Part shown: positions 31,196-41,785 of the stretch, in pieces | How positions within the stretch are numbered: position 1 is the first letter of the stretch | Layout of the letters: every line of letters begins with the position of its first letter | From: Aradus depressus | Lineage: Eukaryota > Arthropoda > Insecta > Hemiptera > Aradidae | NCBI GenBank assembly: GCA_963662175.1 | Contig: OY759215.1 | Coordinates: 15,427,079-15,491,078, forward strand | Direction: 5' to 3' | DNA length: 64,000 nucleotides | Notes under the pieces: generated by a model | What the model was told of the DNA's origin: nothing | The model's database searches: none | What the model saw: only the letters and a program-made list of their open reading frames with translations | Translations under genes and position numbers: made by a program

Positions 31196-31743
31196 CTTAT
31201 TTTAATTATTTATTTTAAAAATTAATTTAACTTTTAGTTCTGTTCCTCTACTAAATTAAGATAATGGTCCTCTATTTCCTAAGACAACTTATTTATGAAA
31301 AAAATATAAATATTTTCACCCATGGATTTTAATAAGGTGTCTGCTTGAATTTGGTTGCTCTCATTTTAAGGAACATTACAAGAGAGAATATATTTTTGTG
31401 AATACAGTATCGAGGTGTAGAGAAGAATTTATTCTTTTGATAAAGAAATAATATTGTATTTCCAGACGTACCACGAAACCTCCCCGACCTTTTGCCCCTT
31501 CTGAAAATTTAATGATCTCTCTAAATGTTTCTGCTGTTTTTCCCTTTCCTTCCCGCAGCCTCTCACCCCTACATAAAGTGCAAAACATGATTTCCTTGTA
31601 CAAATTGTTTGGATGGAAAGGCTTTTTATAAGATTGGGCAAAAATATTGGAACCCTCAAAGACTCAATTTAAATTGATGATTTTCCAAGATTTTTGGAAA
31701 TGTAAAAAAAAAAACTATCTGTGCCGATAGTGGAAAGCTAATA
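31196..31743. other. No gene seen
   Basis: AT-rich; the two overlapping minus-strand frames near 31376-31659 have no recognisable domain. Confidence 0.4.
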
Positions 31744-32210
31744 ATTTATTTATTTATTTATTCTATAATCTGTACAAAAAAATTAACTATAAGCAGAAGT
31801 GATGACTATAAGAAGACATGATAAAATAATAAGTAATACAAAATATTTAAAACATAAGAAGCAAAAAAGAAATGAATAATACAAAATAAGAGCAAACATA
31901 TACAAAAATAAATAAATGGAATCTGCACTAAATCAATGGTGGTACATGAATAAACAGTAACCATAAAATAAGAGATAAACAAAAAAAAATTTAAAAAATA
32001 ATAATAAAAAAGTAAATAAATTAAAATAATATAAAAAAAAAATTTGAGAAACTGGACGAGGATAGCACCAGTAGGACTCCCGCACACTGCCATATACCAC
32101 TCTCCAAGTAGTGGAGAGGAGAGGAGGCGGCGGGAGACCACCGCTGACCCTCCCAACACACTGCCCAACCATCCACTGTCCAGCAGTGGAGGAAGCATAA
32201 AATTAAATGA
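31744..32210 (-). repeat. LINE 3' UTR and tail, Jockey-like
   Basis: On the minus strand a GC-richer block (about 32200-32050, CTCCACTACTTGGAGAGTGG) runs into long T-rich sequence and ends in a (TAAA)n tail at about 31765-31745. This layout matches the 3' end at 27880-29045, though the GC block differs. Open frames over it are hydrophobic chance frames from T-rich DNA. Confidence 0.55.
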
Positions 32211-32254
32211 AAACAAGGAACTTGGATTTCTCATGTTCTCTTTGAACCGTTTGG

Positions 32255-32625
32255 GCTAAAACTAAATATTTAACATACATAGTGCCTTCTGACTTCAAAT
32301 ATTAAATTTTGTCGGTACATTCATTACATGAACAGTTATTAGGGTATTTAAGTTGAGCCCCTCTTCTCTGGTCCCGTCTTACTTTCAACCGATTTCGCGG
32401 AAAATTAATAGGTGTCGTTCATAGAGGGTTTTAAAGTCACTTATGAAATTTCGTGTCAATACGTTCATAACAACGGCACTTATTATAATTTTTGTGTTAA
32501 GCCTTCCCTCTAATCCCTTTTCCTTTGGTCGATGTGGCTGATAATCAATAGGCGTCATCCTTAGAGGGTTCGGAATATGTATATAACATTTCCATATTCT
32601 ATCGGGAGTTATCGTTAACTTAAAT
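32255..32625 (-). repeat. Family X, minus copy
   Basis: Minus-strand units with GATTTTCCGCG and AACTCCCGATAGAATATGG words. It lies tail to tail with 32718-33100, forming an inverted pair. Confidence 0.65.
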
Positions 32626-32717
32626 ATTTTTAACAGAATGTTACGTTAAGACAAGATTCAAAAAGACATTTTAGGATGGTTTCGGCATGAATCACGCAAA
32701 CCACAAGGACGTCACCA

Positions 32718-33100
32718 TTTTCAGCGGAATCAGCCGAAGGAGAGGGGGTCAACTCAGAAATCCCAGTAACTGCCTATATAATGAACGTATAGACATGAAA
32801 TTTTATATTTAAATTCAAAACCCTATAAGAATGGCATTTATTAATGTTCTACGAAATTGGTCAAAAGGAAGAGGGGGAACAGAGAAGAAGGGCTTGACAT
32901 AAATAAGGGTACTTAAATAACTGCCGATGTAATGAATGCATGGACACAAAATTTAGTATAAGGATTCAGAAGCCACTATGTAAATAAAATATTGAATTTT
33001 AGTCCAAATGGTCGATAGGATTTGGAGGGAGAGTGACAACGTAAATGATTAATTCTTGCTGGGGAAGTACATAGTCGGATTCAGCGACGACTTTTTTTTA
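32718..33100 (+). repeat. Family X, plus copy
   Basis: Two units plus the 3' module: GGATTTGGAGGGAGAGTGAC, GATTAATTCTTGCTGGGGAA, a decayed hairpin TCGGATTCAGCGACGA and T-run. Confidence 0.75.
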
Positions 33101-33469
33101 TTTGAGAATGGTGAGTTCACTGAGGATGTTGGTGCAATCTTTTCTTCTTTTTTTTTTTTTGTTCGGGGAAATGGCAGGTTTATCGTTGGAGTACTGTCCC
33201 AGTGGGGGCCATGACAGAGGGTGAACTGCAACCCCTCATATGGTCCACACCTACACATCTCTAAATATATCAATCGAATTTATACTCGTAGCAACTGTTT
33301 GTTTTTACTTTCTTATACATATAGTAAAAACTCGAGATCGAATTTTCAACGGATTTTCTTGTTTCAATGTCCCCCAATGTGCTTAGAACTTTGAGAACGT
33401 TCTAACGATTAAATATAACGATTATATATATAATAATGAAAAAAGAAATAAATATAAATATAAATTTAG
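33101..33469. other. Family Y traces, no gene
   Basis: CTTATACATATAGTAAAAAC then TCGAGATCGAATTTTCAACG near 33315-33355 is the family Y start. Otherwise AT-rich. Confidence 0.4.
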
Positions 33470-34010
33470 TTCCCCGTCTACCACCGCGATGGGGCCATCC
33501 TCATTTCTTCAACTTAGTGGAGGTCGAGGACCGACAGGGGCATGAGGGGGGAAACTGGCCAGTGCCGCCACTCCCTAAGTAGTAGCTATTTAAATAATAG
33601 CTAACAGATCTCTCGGCCCTAGCCGCCTCAATCTTAGGTGAGGATTGTCGTGGTGGGAATAGGATGACAAAGTTTGGGCAAAAGGATTTTCAATGCGAGA
33701 TTGGAAAAATAGAAGGGTGCGTCGTTCATTGTTGTTAGGACTTTGGACTGGAAAGACTGGATGTTTGATTGCCGTCTGTTCATGTTATTATTGCCTTGTA
33801 TAGTTTGTTCTCAATTGAAAGTCTGGATTTTCTGTTAAACAGCCGATAGAGTTGCCCTGTAGGTTCAGTTCTTGTCGTTTAAGTCGTGTTTAGGGTTTCC
33901 ACGCCAGTCTTCTGTCTAGGTAGAACCCAAGATAGCCTTTTCGGAGGCAGGAATCGTGATATTGTTGAAGGAAACTGGAGGGCAGATCCCAGAATAAAAA
34001 ATATCTTTTC
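33470..34010 (-). pseudogene. Jockey-like LINE ORF2 fragment
   Basis: Minus-strand frame pieces in order: LGFYLDRRLAWKP near 33920 (the YLGxxLDxRLxW signature after the RT domain), KSRLSIENKLYKAIIT near 33815, then a decayed region and a GC-rich 3' UTR start whose words (TGGCCAGT, CCCCTCATGCCC, CGCGGTGGTA) recur at 27900-28010. It is therefore the same family as the plus-strand copy at 27380, more decayed. Confidence 0.7.
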
Positions 34011-34239
34011 TTTCATTTCATTTATTGATTTCATTTCACTGAAGAGCCCTAACAACTGTTCTTTATGATATGACTATTGTTACATGAGGTCTCTATCTTC
34101 AGATTGGTCTAGTAGTTGTGGTAGCGGGAGGAAGGTAAGGAATGAGGACGGTAACGGTGGGACCCCGGTCCGGGTTTCCACACAATTTCCTCTTCTGTTT
34201 ATGTTCTGTCTCAGACTAATTCCATTTTCGTGTTCCAAG

Positions 34240-34490
34240 GGAACCAGTCACACCCGTATCGATCCTGCCTCAGGACCTGAACATCGAATTTTTATTTATC
34301 TGATATTATTCAATAATTTCGTCAAATTTGCCAGAGGTTTCCGCCTAGATTTTTGGTCGGGAAATCGACCCAAAATCTAGTCTGGAAATTGACACCGAAT
34401 TTGAAAATATTGAACAATATCAGATAAATAAAATTTCGATGGACCAGGTCCTGAGTTGGGATCGATACGGGGTTGTTCAGTGCGACCTGA
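34240..34490. repeat. Long imperfect palindrome
   Basis: Two arms of about 120 bp are reverse complements with scattered differences: left CCCGTATCGATCCTGCCTCA matches right GTTGGGATCGATACGGGG, and left TTTATTTATCTGATATTATT matches right AATATCAGATAAATAAAAT. The centre is CTAGATTTTTGGTCG / CGACCCAAAATCTAG with a 6-nt loop at about 34360-34365. No coding frame. It could be a foldback MITE or a hairpin RNA source. Confidence 0.85.
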
Positions 34491-34999
34491 AAAAAACGCG
34501 TGAGAGCTTTAGAAAATGAGGTTCATTTTGAGTGAGTGACTTTTACACAAGAAGAGGGGATGTTGTTTCTTGGAATGGTTGGAATTATTAGCTAATAATA
34601 AAAAATAAACCCTTAATTGTTGATTGGTTAAAACTACAAAAATGGTTTGTATAAGAAAGACCTGTTGAACTTTTTTTAATTTATTTTTTGTTATATGCGT
34701 AACATACTAAAAACTGCTTTGAACTATTTCATACAGAAAGTTCAGAGGGTGGATCAGAGGAGAACTTCCAATGTAACAAATCAACACGAAGTTTAGTAAA
34801 AATAAAGAAAAAAATATATTTTTTAAAATATTGTCTATTTCGTCTATTATTAGTCGTGGCTGAAGATGGTAGCAATACCAAAAGCACTCCCATATTTTGT
34901 ATATATTTTGTGAAATAGACATTTTCTTTATTTTTTATCTTGTGTTTCACAGTATCTCTGCAGAAAATGTTTAGTATCATGAAATTAAATCCTTGAATA
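34491..34999. other. No gene seen; LINE-A trace
   Basis: About 34635-34670 shows AAAAATGGTTTGTATAAG and ACCTGTTG, a weak LINE-A 3' UTR match. The rest is AT-rich. Confidence 0.4.
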
Positions 35000-35120
35000 A
35001 AGACACCTATTGATTTTCAAACGAATCTGGTTTCACAAATGGTTTTCGAAGGGAGAGCGAAAACTTTAATTCGCGCTGGAGAAGTTCATTAATGGTGATT
35101 CACCGACGACTCTTTTAATT
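35000..35120 (+). repeat. Family X 3' module
   Basis: GGTTTTCGAAGGGAGAGCGA, GGAGAAGTTCATTAATGG and an intact palindrome GGTGATTCACC followed by GACGACTCTTTT. Confidence 0.7.
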
Positions 35121-35779
35121 AAGAAACTGACAGAAACTTGTGCATTATGTATAAATCTACCTTGAAAATGGCTTCTGTTGAAATAAAAATTACGTACTTA
35201 CAACCTTTTTACCTTACCACTATATTATGCCCCTTTAATAACGAAGAAAGCCTTAACTTCAAAAATGCTCATTAGCGAGCAATTAAGCGAGACATTTTTT
35301 TTTTCAACCCCTCAAATATAAATTTTAACGACTAAAACAAATTAATAATATATTTTTTTTCGTAGTGTAGTATATTTACCCCTCGGACCGCCCCTAAAAA
35401 AGCTAAAACTTTAAACTTCTCCTGGGAACCTGGCTCTAGTGGAGTTACAACCTTTCTCTTTACCAGGGAAAATCTGGCGTTCCATAGGGTAGCATTATAG
35501 TTTCCCTTTTTCTATATTGCAAGCATATCCAGCAATCTTATTGGGGAACATGATGTTAACGACCTATACCGGAGGCAGCAATTTTATCTCCTAACAAGTT
35601 GGTTGGGGACACATCGGAACCTCTGCAGAAGATTGACTTATACCTTCTTGAAGGATATCTTGGAAAGCTCCGACTCCGAAATCCACCAAGTCTGAAAGAC
35701 CAAGAGTCTCCCCATGTCACGTTCGTCGTCCCCAGCTTTGTCCCCAGCTATACGTGTTTTCCGACCTCTAGATTCTAAA
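35121..35779. other. No gene assigned
   Basis: First half AT-rich; 35420-35760 is GC-richer and not otherwise repeated here. No domain-bearing frame. Confidence 0.35.
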
Positions 35780-36185
35780 TATGGAAAAAACAATTTCTGT
35801 GTGTCTGCAAACACGATAACTCCCGATAAAATGTATGTATAAACACGAAATTTTATATGTGAAACGAGAACCCTCTAACGACGACACCTATTGTTTTTCA
35901 GCCAAATCGACTAATGAGGGCCGGACTGAGTCGGCAGAAGGGAAGAGGGGGATCAGAGGCGGGCTCAACTCAAAAGCCTAATAACCGCCGAAGTAATGAA
36001 TGTATAGTCAAGAAATTTCATATTTCAAGTCAAAACCCAATGAGAACATGTCAAATATCAGCGATATCGGCTGAAGAGAAGGGGGTTCAGGAGAGGGTGC
36101 TCAATTCAAAAAATGTAATAACTGCCGATGTAATGAATTTATCGACACCAAATTTAGTATGAGGATTTAGGAGCCCCTACATGAG
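35780..36185 (+). repeat. Family X, multi-unit copy
   Basis: Starts near ATGGAAAAAACAATTTCTGT, shows at least three units (AACTCCCGATAAAATG, ACCGCCGAAGTAATGAATGT, ACTGCCGATGTAATGAATTT) and stops before the 3' module. A 50-bp region at about 35914-35960 carries an extra insertion GAGGGCCGGACTGAGTCGGC. Confidence 0.7.
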
Positions 36186-36719
36186 TCTATTATTATATAT
36201 ATTAGATTTGTTTACCTAAAATTATAAAATAATCAAGCAATGATTAACCTGAGTTCATCATGGTATGTTTTGAATCATGGTATGTATCTTATGACAATAA
36301 CCATTACAACAACCAACGAAAATTGAGAAATATTTTTTAGAATTATTGATTGAGAAGCAATTAATAAGCTGTCACGTTTTCATTAGGGGTATCTCGGCAA
36401 CGTTAGCTTCTCAATTAAAAACTTCATCCCTTAGCCTCGCTACTTATTAAGTTTCAATGATCTATTTGTCAAACGATCCAAGTAATTTCACTGTGAAATT
36501 AATTTTATGATTAAAAAGAAAGGAAGGTTCAGAAAGGAATTAAACTCCTTTTAGTCAAGAAAAACAATATTTTCTCATTATTTTATAAAAGAGCGCCGGT
36601 AACTGAGCATGTCTTCTGGAGGTCGACACAAACAGAAGCCGCCTATGAAGTGCAGAGGAAGAAGGAAGATACTATATCCGGGGTTGCAAGAAGTGCCGCC
36701 CACTGGAGGATCATGAGTT
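36186..36719. other. No gene seen
   Basis: AT-rich, then about 36592-36615 a short SINE-1 5' terminus-like word (AGCGCCGGTAACTGAGCATG) and a GC-richer patch to 36720. Confidence 0.4.
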
Positions 36720-36970
36720 TGCGTTGAATTAAACAATAACATATTTTTGTACTTTTTTATACCTACAGTATAAGGAAATATTGTGATGGTGTTAAAAGCC
36801 AAGATCGAGTTTTCAACAGATTTTAACTTTTCAAGATCATCTGAATATGTTTTGTCCATTTTCGCAAATAGGTCTTTGCATATGTGTTAGTGATTGGAAC
36901 ATTGTGAGCGCTTTAACACCGATACCATTGTAGAATTTGAAATGTGTAACGAAGAAGTCACATGAGCTAA
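36720..36970 (+). repeat. Family Y fragment
   Basis: TATAAGGAAATATTGTGATG, AAGATCGAGTTTTCAACAGA, GATTGGAACATTGTGAGCG and GAAGTCACATGAGCTA follow the order seen at 26010-26210. Confidence 0.55.
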
Positions 36971-37194
36971 TTCTTCGATGTTCGGGAAAAAGTGTACAAG
37001 TCCATTTTTGGCCAAGACAGTATTATTACATATTTGACAATGTGAACTCAATCTCTAGAAGTGGTGAGAAGAGGTCAAGACGGTAAGGTCTCTCACGTAG
37101 TGTAGACCTAATGTTTTGGCAGTTCAAAAAAATTTGTCCAGTGGCAAAATACATTTTCTGTTCTTTTGAAAAATTGACTTGTACTGTTATTGCC
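36971..37194. other. No gene seen
   Basis: Unassigned short stretch. Confidence 0.35.
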
Positions 37195-37515
37195 TCCCAC
37201 CAGAAAATTTAGAAATGGGTCAGAGGGGGGCTAAACTGAAAAACCTCAATAATTTCCATTGTATTGAATGTATCAACATAAAATTTTATATTTAAATTTA
37301 ATATCCTATAAGGAATACCTATCAGAGGAGGACTCGACTCGAAAACCTCAATAATTGCCATTGTATTGAATGTATCAATACACAATCCTCATACATTCAG
37401 AAGCTCCTATGTAAGTCAAGTATTGAATATTAGCTCAAACAGACGACTGGTTTTGGGGACAAGCGAAAAGTTGTTTGTTAAATTAGTTTTGAGTGATTAA
37501 CCGACAACTTTTTTT
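37195..37515 (+). repeat. Family X copy with 3' module
   Basis: Two units with an almost duplicated block CAATAATT(T/G)CCATTGTATTG at about 37247 and 37348, then GACTGGTTTTGGGGACAAGC and a worn hairpin GTGATTAACCGACAAC. Confidence 0.7.
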
Positions 37516-37854
37516 GTATTTATTATTATATATACATACATTTATGTATGTATGTATAATAAATGTATACGTACATTTTACTTATTTTGTACATACCGTA
37601 CATAGTTGATTTATTTTGTTATCACACACAATGTATCACTATTGTCTTTTCTTAGGGATACCGCATTTTATGATGATTTACCGATTGTAAAAAATCAAAA
37701 TAAAGAATTTAAATTTAAATATATAATAATTCTTAAATATAATAATAAATATACATCATGAGGAATTCGACCTTCACAATTGTGTTGTTAAATTCCTTAA
37801 TCGTCACAAGCCCCAACCTTCGAACATCCCGTTCATTTGACAGACAATTAGATT

Positions 37855-37960
37855 TTGAGACCAAACGGTCGATTGGTTTTCGAGGGAGAGCGACAACTTA
37901 ACTCATAGATTCGTTCTGGGGAAGTACATTAGCGGTGATTTACATACGACTTTTATTATT
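37855..37960 (+). repeat. Family X 3' module
   Basis: GATTGGTTTTCGAGGGAGAG, TCTGGGGAAGTACATTAGC and GGTGATTTACATACGACTTT. Confidence 0.65.
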
Positions 37961-38548
37961 GTTATTTATATGACATTAAGCAATTAATTCTTTTTTTGTT
38001 GCAGGTAAGTGAAGTTCTGCTGAATTCTACTTTCACTTTAAGACCAGTGAGTGACCATTTAGTATTTAAGTTTTATGAGATGTTACTAACCCTAGGATGT
38101 CTAATGAGGAAGCCAATCGAGACGCCAACTCATATTTCTTAAAAAACTTTCGTTTTTTGGGCCTGGAAAAAAATTATAATTTGTTAATTTTGAATTCTGA
38201 AGGATCAACAACAGTTCTCCAGACCGCCGAGTCTACGAGACTCCTGTCCAGTCAATACCGCGTCTGTTAGTCTGGAAACTGTCGGAAAAATGAACTGACA
38301 ATGAGTGGCAGACTTCGTTAAAGTTTCATACAACTGGTTTTATTTATTCAGAAATGTACTCCAGACAGATGGCAATGAGCAACAAAAAATAAATTCATAT
38401 TGGAGGTCAACTTTGAAAGCCGGTTAGCATCCCAATAAAATCTATGAGAGGTCAGACTAAGTTGTTATTTTACAGTTTTCAACAAAGCTTATTTATGGAT
38501 TTGACGATGATTATAGATTCTGAGAGGAGGGAAGGGACCATATAGGGA
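37961..38548. other. No gene seen
   Basis: AT-rich with a GC-richer patch at 38205-38290; no recognised repeat or frame. Confidence 0.4.
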
Positions 38549-38871
38549 TTAGTTAGTTATTGTGACTCAAGCCCGGGCTTTAACTATGAGGTCACATCGC
38601 CTACTACCAGAGCGCTCTTCCGTCGCTCTGGTGGACATGAGCCCGACTCCAGGAAGTTCTAAATTTTGCCTCCTCTAAATTTTTATTCCCCTAGGGGATC
38701 TTTAACGAGTACCTGACATCGAACAGGCTCGGGACCATCGATTAACGCCTCATACGTAGGACGGCATGTTCACCTCCTAGACAAAAAAACCTAAGGGCCT
38801 CGGCCGGGTTTCGCACCAGCAATCTTCAGTAAGTAAGAAAGCACGCATACCACTGCGCTACCAGAGCCCTC
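38549..38871 (-). repeat. SINE-1, essentially full length
   Basis: Minus-strand copy from TTAGTTAGTTATTGTGACTC to CACTGCGCTACCAGAGCCCTC. The B-box is decayed (plus strand TTTCGCACCAGCAA). Confidence 0.9.
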
Positions 38872-39404
38872 GCCATTTAAGCATAGTATTCAATAAAAAA
38901 TTAAAGTTTTCGCAATACCTCAGCGACAACATGGGCGGTCAGTCATTTCCTGAGTTCATTAGCGTTTTCAAAGCAAGAAGAGTGTCTACTAGTTTAAATG
39001 AATGACTCTCACTAAGATGCACACAGATACATGAGATGTATGTACGTCCAGAAATGATACCACCTGATTGAAGATGAGCTGCTTTACAGAGGACCCTGGA
39101 GAAGGAGGTCCGGCTCGGGGGTTGAATCCGTGAAGCCATAGCTCCGAGCGGTACTATTCCAAGAGCGGCATTTTTAGTCTCATAGCGCGATGTCTTCAAG
39201 GATGGGAGGTACAGTTCGAAGGTACACCATTAATCTACCACTGATTATCTGGTTAACACTCTCTTTTGTCTCAGGAAATTTAAGATAAGTAATAAAATAA
39301 GTGATAAACTACTATATTTAGAACATAATAGGCAATATAAAATTCTATGTGCAGAAAGGAAAATACAATATCATAAAAATGCGTTATTACAAATAAATAA
39401 CAGT
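38872..39404. other. Unassigned stretch with an 86-codon frame
   Basis: 38939-39199 holds a minus-strand frame (ETKNAALGIVPLGAMASRIQ, SCICVHLSESHSFKLVDTLL) that looks somewhat protein-like and is GC-richer than its flanks, but I recognise no family. The remainder is AT-rich and ends in the target site AAATAAATAACAGT (39391-39404) of the R1-clade LINE. Confidence 0.3.
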
Positions 39405-39431
39405 GAGAACAGTAAAAACGTCCACAAGCAC

Positions 39432-40610
39432 GTGAAGATGATCGCCAAGAAATTGGCCACGATTTGGGATCGCGCTATGTGGAAGGAACGGACGGAGGTC
39501 CGAGCCATCGTTCGGGCCGAGGTAAGAGAGGTGACGACTCAAACATCACCCCTCTTCATCAGGAGGGAAGAGGGTCTCCCTAAGAGATCCAGAGATTCTC
39601 CCGAAGGAGCGACAAAGGCCTCCAGGAGAAAAATGGACCCTTCCATGACATCTCCGACCAGGGCAACTACATCAGCCCAGGAATGGACAGAGGTAACGAA
39701 GAAACGCAGGGGAAACGCAGCACACCAGCAGCAGCAGTGGCAGCGACAGCAACAGCAGCAGCGACAGAGACAGCAGACCTCAACAGCAGCACCCCCTGCT
39801 CAGGCCAAACATGTCAAGCAGGCAGCAGCTGGAGGCAGCTCCGGGCGCACAACTGTGACCGCCTCAGCAGAAACTACATCGGCGAAGGGACGAGCAACAA
39901 AAGCTGCACTGGCTGACCCTAAGAGGGATGGCAGAAAGCGGGTCAGGCCCGACGCCATTGTCATTAGGAAGTCAGAGGATGTCGCGTACAAAGACATTCT
40001 CGCCCGAATGAAAGCCGACCCGTCCCTAAAACAGATCGGCGAGGCGGTCAGAAAGATCCGGAGGACGGCGACAGGGGATCTTCTCCTCATCCTAGGGGGC
40101 AGCGAGGCCCCCCCGACGCAGGAATTTGCGGAGACTCTGAGAGCCGTACTGACAACATGAGCGGAGGTCACTGGGAAAACCCCGTTGGCCGAGATTGTGA
40201 TCAGGGACCTTGATGAGTCGACTACGGCCGATGAAGTCAAGCAATCCCTGATCATGCAACTCGATGGAACGGACGCTGATTTGGCTGACGCTATCATCCA
40301 TCTGAGACCGGCCTTCGGCCAAACCCAGGTGGTGCGCGTCAGGCTGGGGCGGGTCCGTGCTCAAAAACTGTTGGAGGTCGGGAAGATCAAGATTGGCTGG
40401 GTGTCCTGCAGAATCAGGACATCAGAATGGCCTCAGAAGTGTTTCAGATGCTGGGAGACAGGACACATCGCCCCGCACTGCAAAAGCAAGAGGGACCGGT
40501 CGAAGGACTGTAGGAAGTGTGGTCAGACCGGTCACATGGCACGGGACTGTAAGCCACGCGAGGAAGGCTCTCAGCAGCCACAAGATCGAAAGCCGGAGGA
40601 ATCCCCGTAG
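39432..40610 (+). pseudogene. R1-clade LINE ORF1 (gag-like nucleic-acid-binding protein)
   Basis: The first ATG is at 39438. Reading in one frame there is a single in-frame TGA at 40158-40160, after which the same frame continues as sensible protein to a TAG at 40608. The N-terminal third is basic with a glutamine-rich run (about residues 97-117, CAG repeats at 39727-39780). The middle (IVIRDLDESTTADEVKQSL) resembles the RNA-recognition-like region of LINE ORF1 proteins. The C-terminus has two CCHC knuckles, CFRCWETGHIAPHC and CRKCGQTGHMARDC. The protein would coat LINE RNA. The start may be truncated relative to a complete ORF1. Confidence 0.85.
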
Positions 40611-40657
40611 GGCAATATGGAAGTAGAGCAGGGAGGAGCTGCATCCTCGCTCAGAGT

Positions 40658-41785
40658 ATGAAGGGGATTCAGCTTAATCTCAATAGATGCGGGGTGGCGC
40701 AAGATCTCCTTGCGCAGGAAATTCGTGAAGCAGGTAAGGACGTAGCCCTTATCTGTGAACAAAACCGCGACCTGAGGGATGACAGCCGGTGGAGATCGGA
40801 TCCCACCGGCAAGGCAGCGCTATGGGCTTGCGGGACTATGTCATTCGGGGCGACACCCTGCAGGCGTGGCAAGGGCTACGTCCACGGAGAGATAGCCGGA
40901 GTACACTTCTTCAGCTGCTACTTCTCACCAAATGAGCCCCTAGACCTCTTTGAGGCGGGACTCTTGGAACTGGTGAGGGAGGCGCGCACGCTCAAGCCCC
41001 TAGTTATAGCAGGCGATTTCAATGCCTGGGCGGTCGAGTGGGGCAGCAGGGGCACCAACCCAAGAGGGAAGGCTCTCTTGGAGGCTTTCGCCTTATTGAA
41101 CTTGGTGCTGCTGAATGTGGGAAATGTTCCGACGTTCACGGGGATAGGTACGGGGTCCGTCGTGGACCTTACCTTCGTCTCCCCTACCCTGTACAAGGGA
41201 GGTGGGGGCTGGAGAGTGGGTCAGGGGTACACCGCTAGCGACCATCAGGCGATCCTGTTCGAGGTGTACCCTGTCAAGAGACTCACTCGAAGAGGAGACA
41301 GAGGGTTAGGCTCACCCCACTGGAACGTTAGGGACTTCCAGATGGACACCTTCAATCAGGCACTGGAGCTATGGCCGCCTGAGACTAACAGCGCCGGCGT
41401 AGGGAGTGCCGCCGAGCAGGTAGAGGCCGTCATGCTCTGGCTCTCCCGTGCGTGCGACGTCACCATGCGAGTCAGCAAGGGTTGCATCAGGGACCCACCG
41501 GCATATTGGTGGAGTGACACCATCGCAGCTCTACGCAATGAATGCCACTCCGTCAGGCGCCAGTACCAAAGGGCAAGGAAAAGGAATGGGGGTAGCGCGG
41601 AAGTGCTCCGGCAAAAGTTCGCCGAGGCCAGGCGAAACCTGCGCAAGGAGATTCAGAAGAGCAAGAGAATCTGCTGGACGGAGCTGTGTGCCGAGTTGAA
41701 CGCAGACAAGGTCGTGACCAAGAAGCTCCACAAGTCCAGAACATCGTGGAATGCCTCTTCCCCTGCAGCGGCGTGGCAACATTAG
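40658..41785 (+). pseudogene. R1-clade LINE ORF2, endonuclease part
   Basis: Starts at an ATG 47 bp after ORF1. The N-terminus IQLNLNRCGVAQDLL, catalytic glutamate in ALICEQN, GDFNAWAVEWGS and SDHQAILFEV are the conserved blocks of exonuclease/endonuclease/phosphatase-type LINE endonucleases, which nick target DNA for target-primed reverse transcription. After about residue 350 the frame loses sense (near 41750) and ends in a stop; coding sense continues in a different frame. The same frame is otherwise uninterrupted. Confidence 0.88.

Noticed and set aside
31806..32234. 142-codon membrane protein
   Set aside because: The Phe/Leu/Tyr-rich peptide comes from the T-rich 3' UTR of a LINE read through AT-rich DNA.
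39800..40364. Minus-strand genes over the LINE ORF1
   Set aside because: Shadows of the ORF1 frame, which has two CCHC knuckles.
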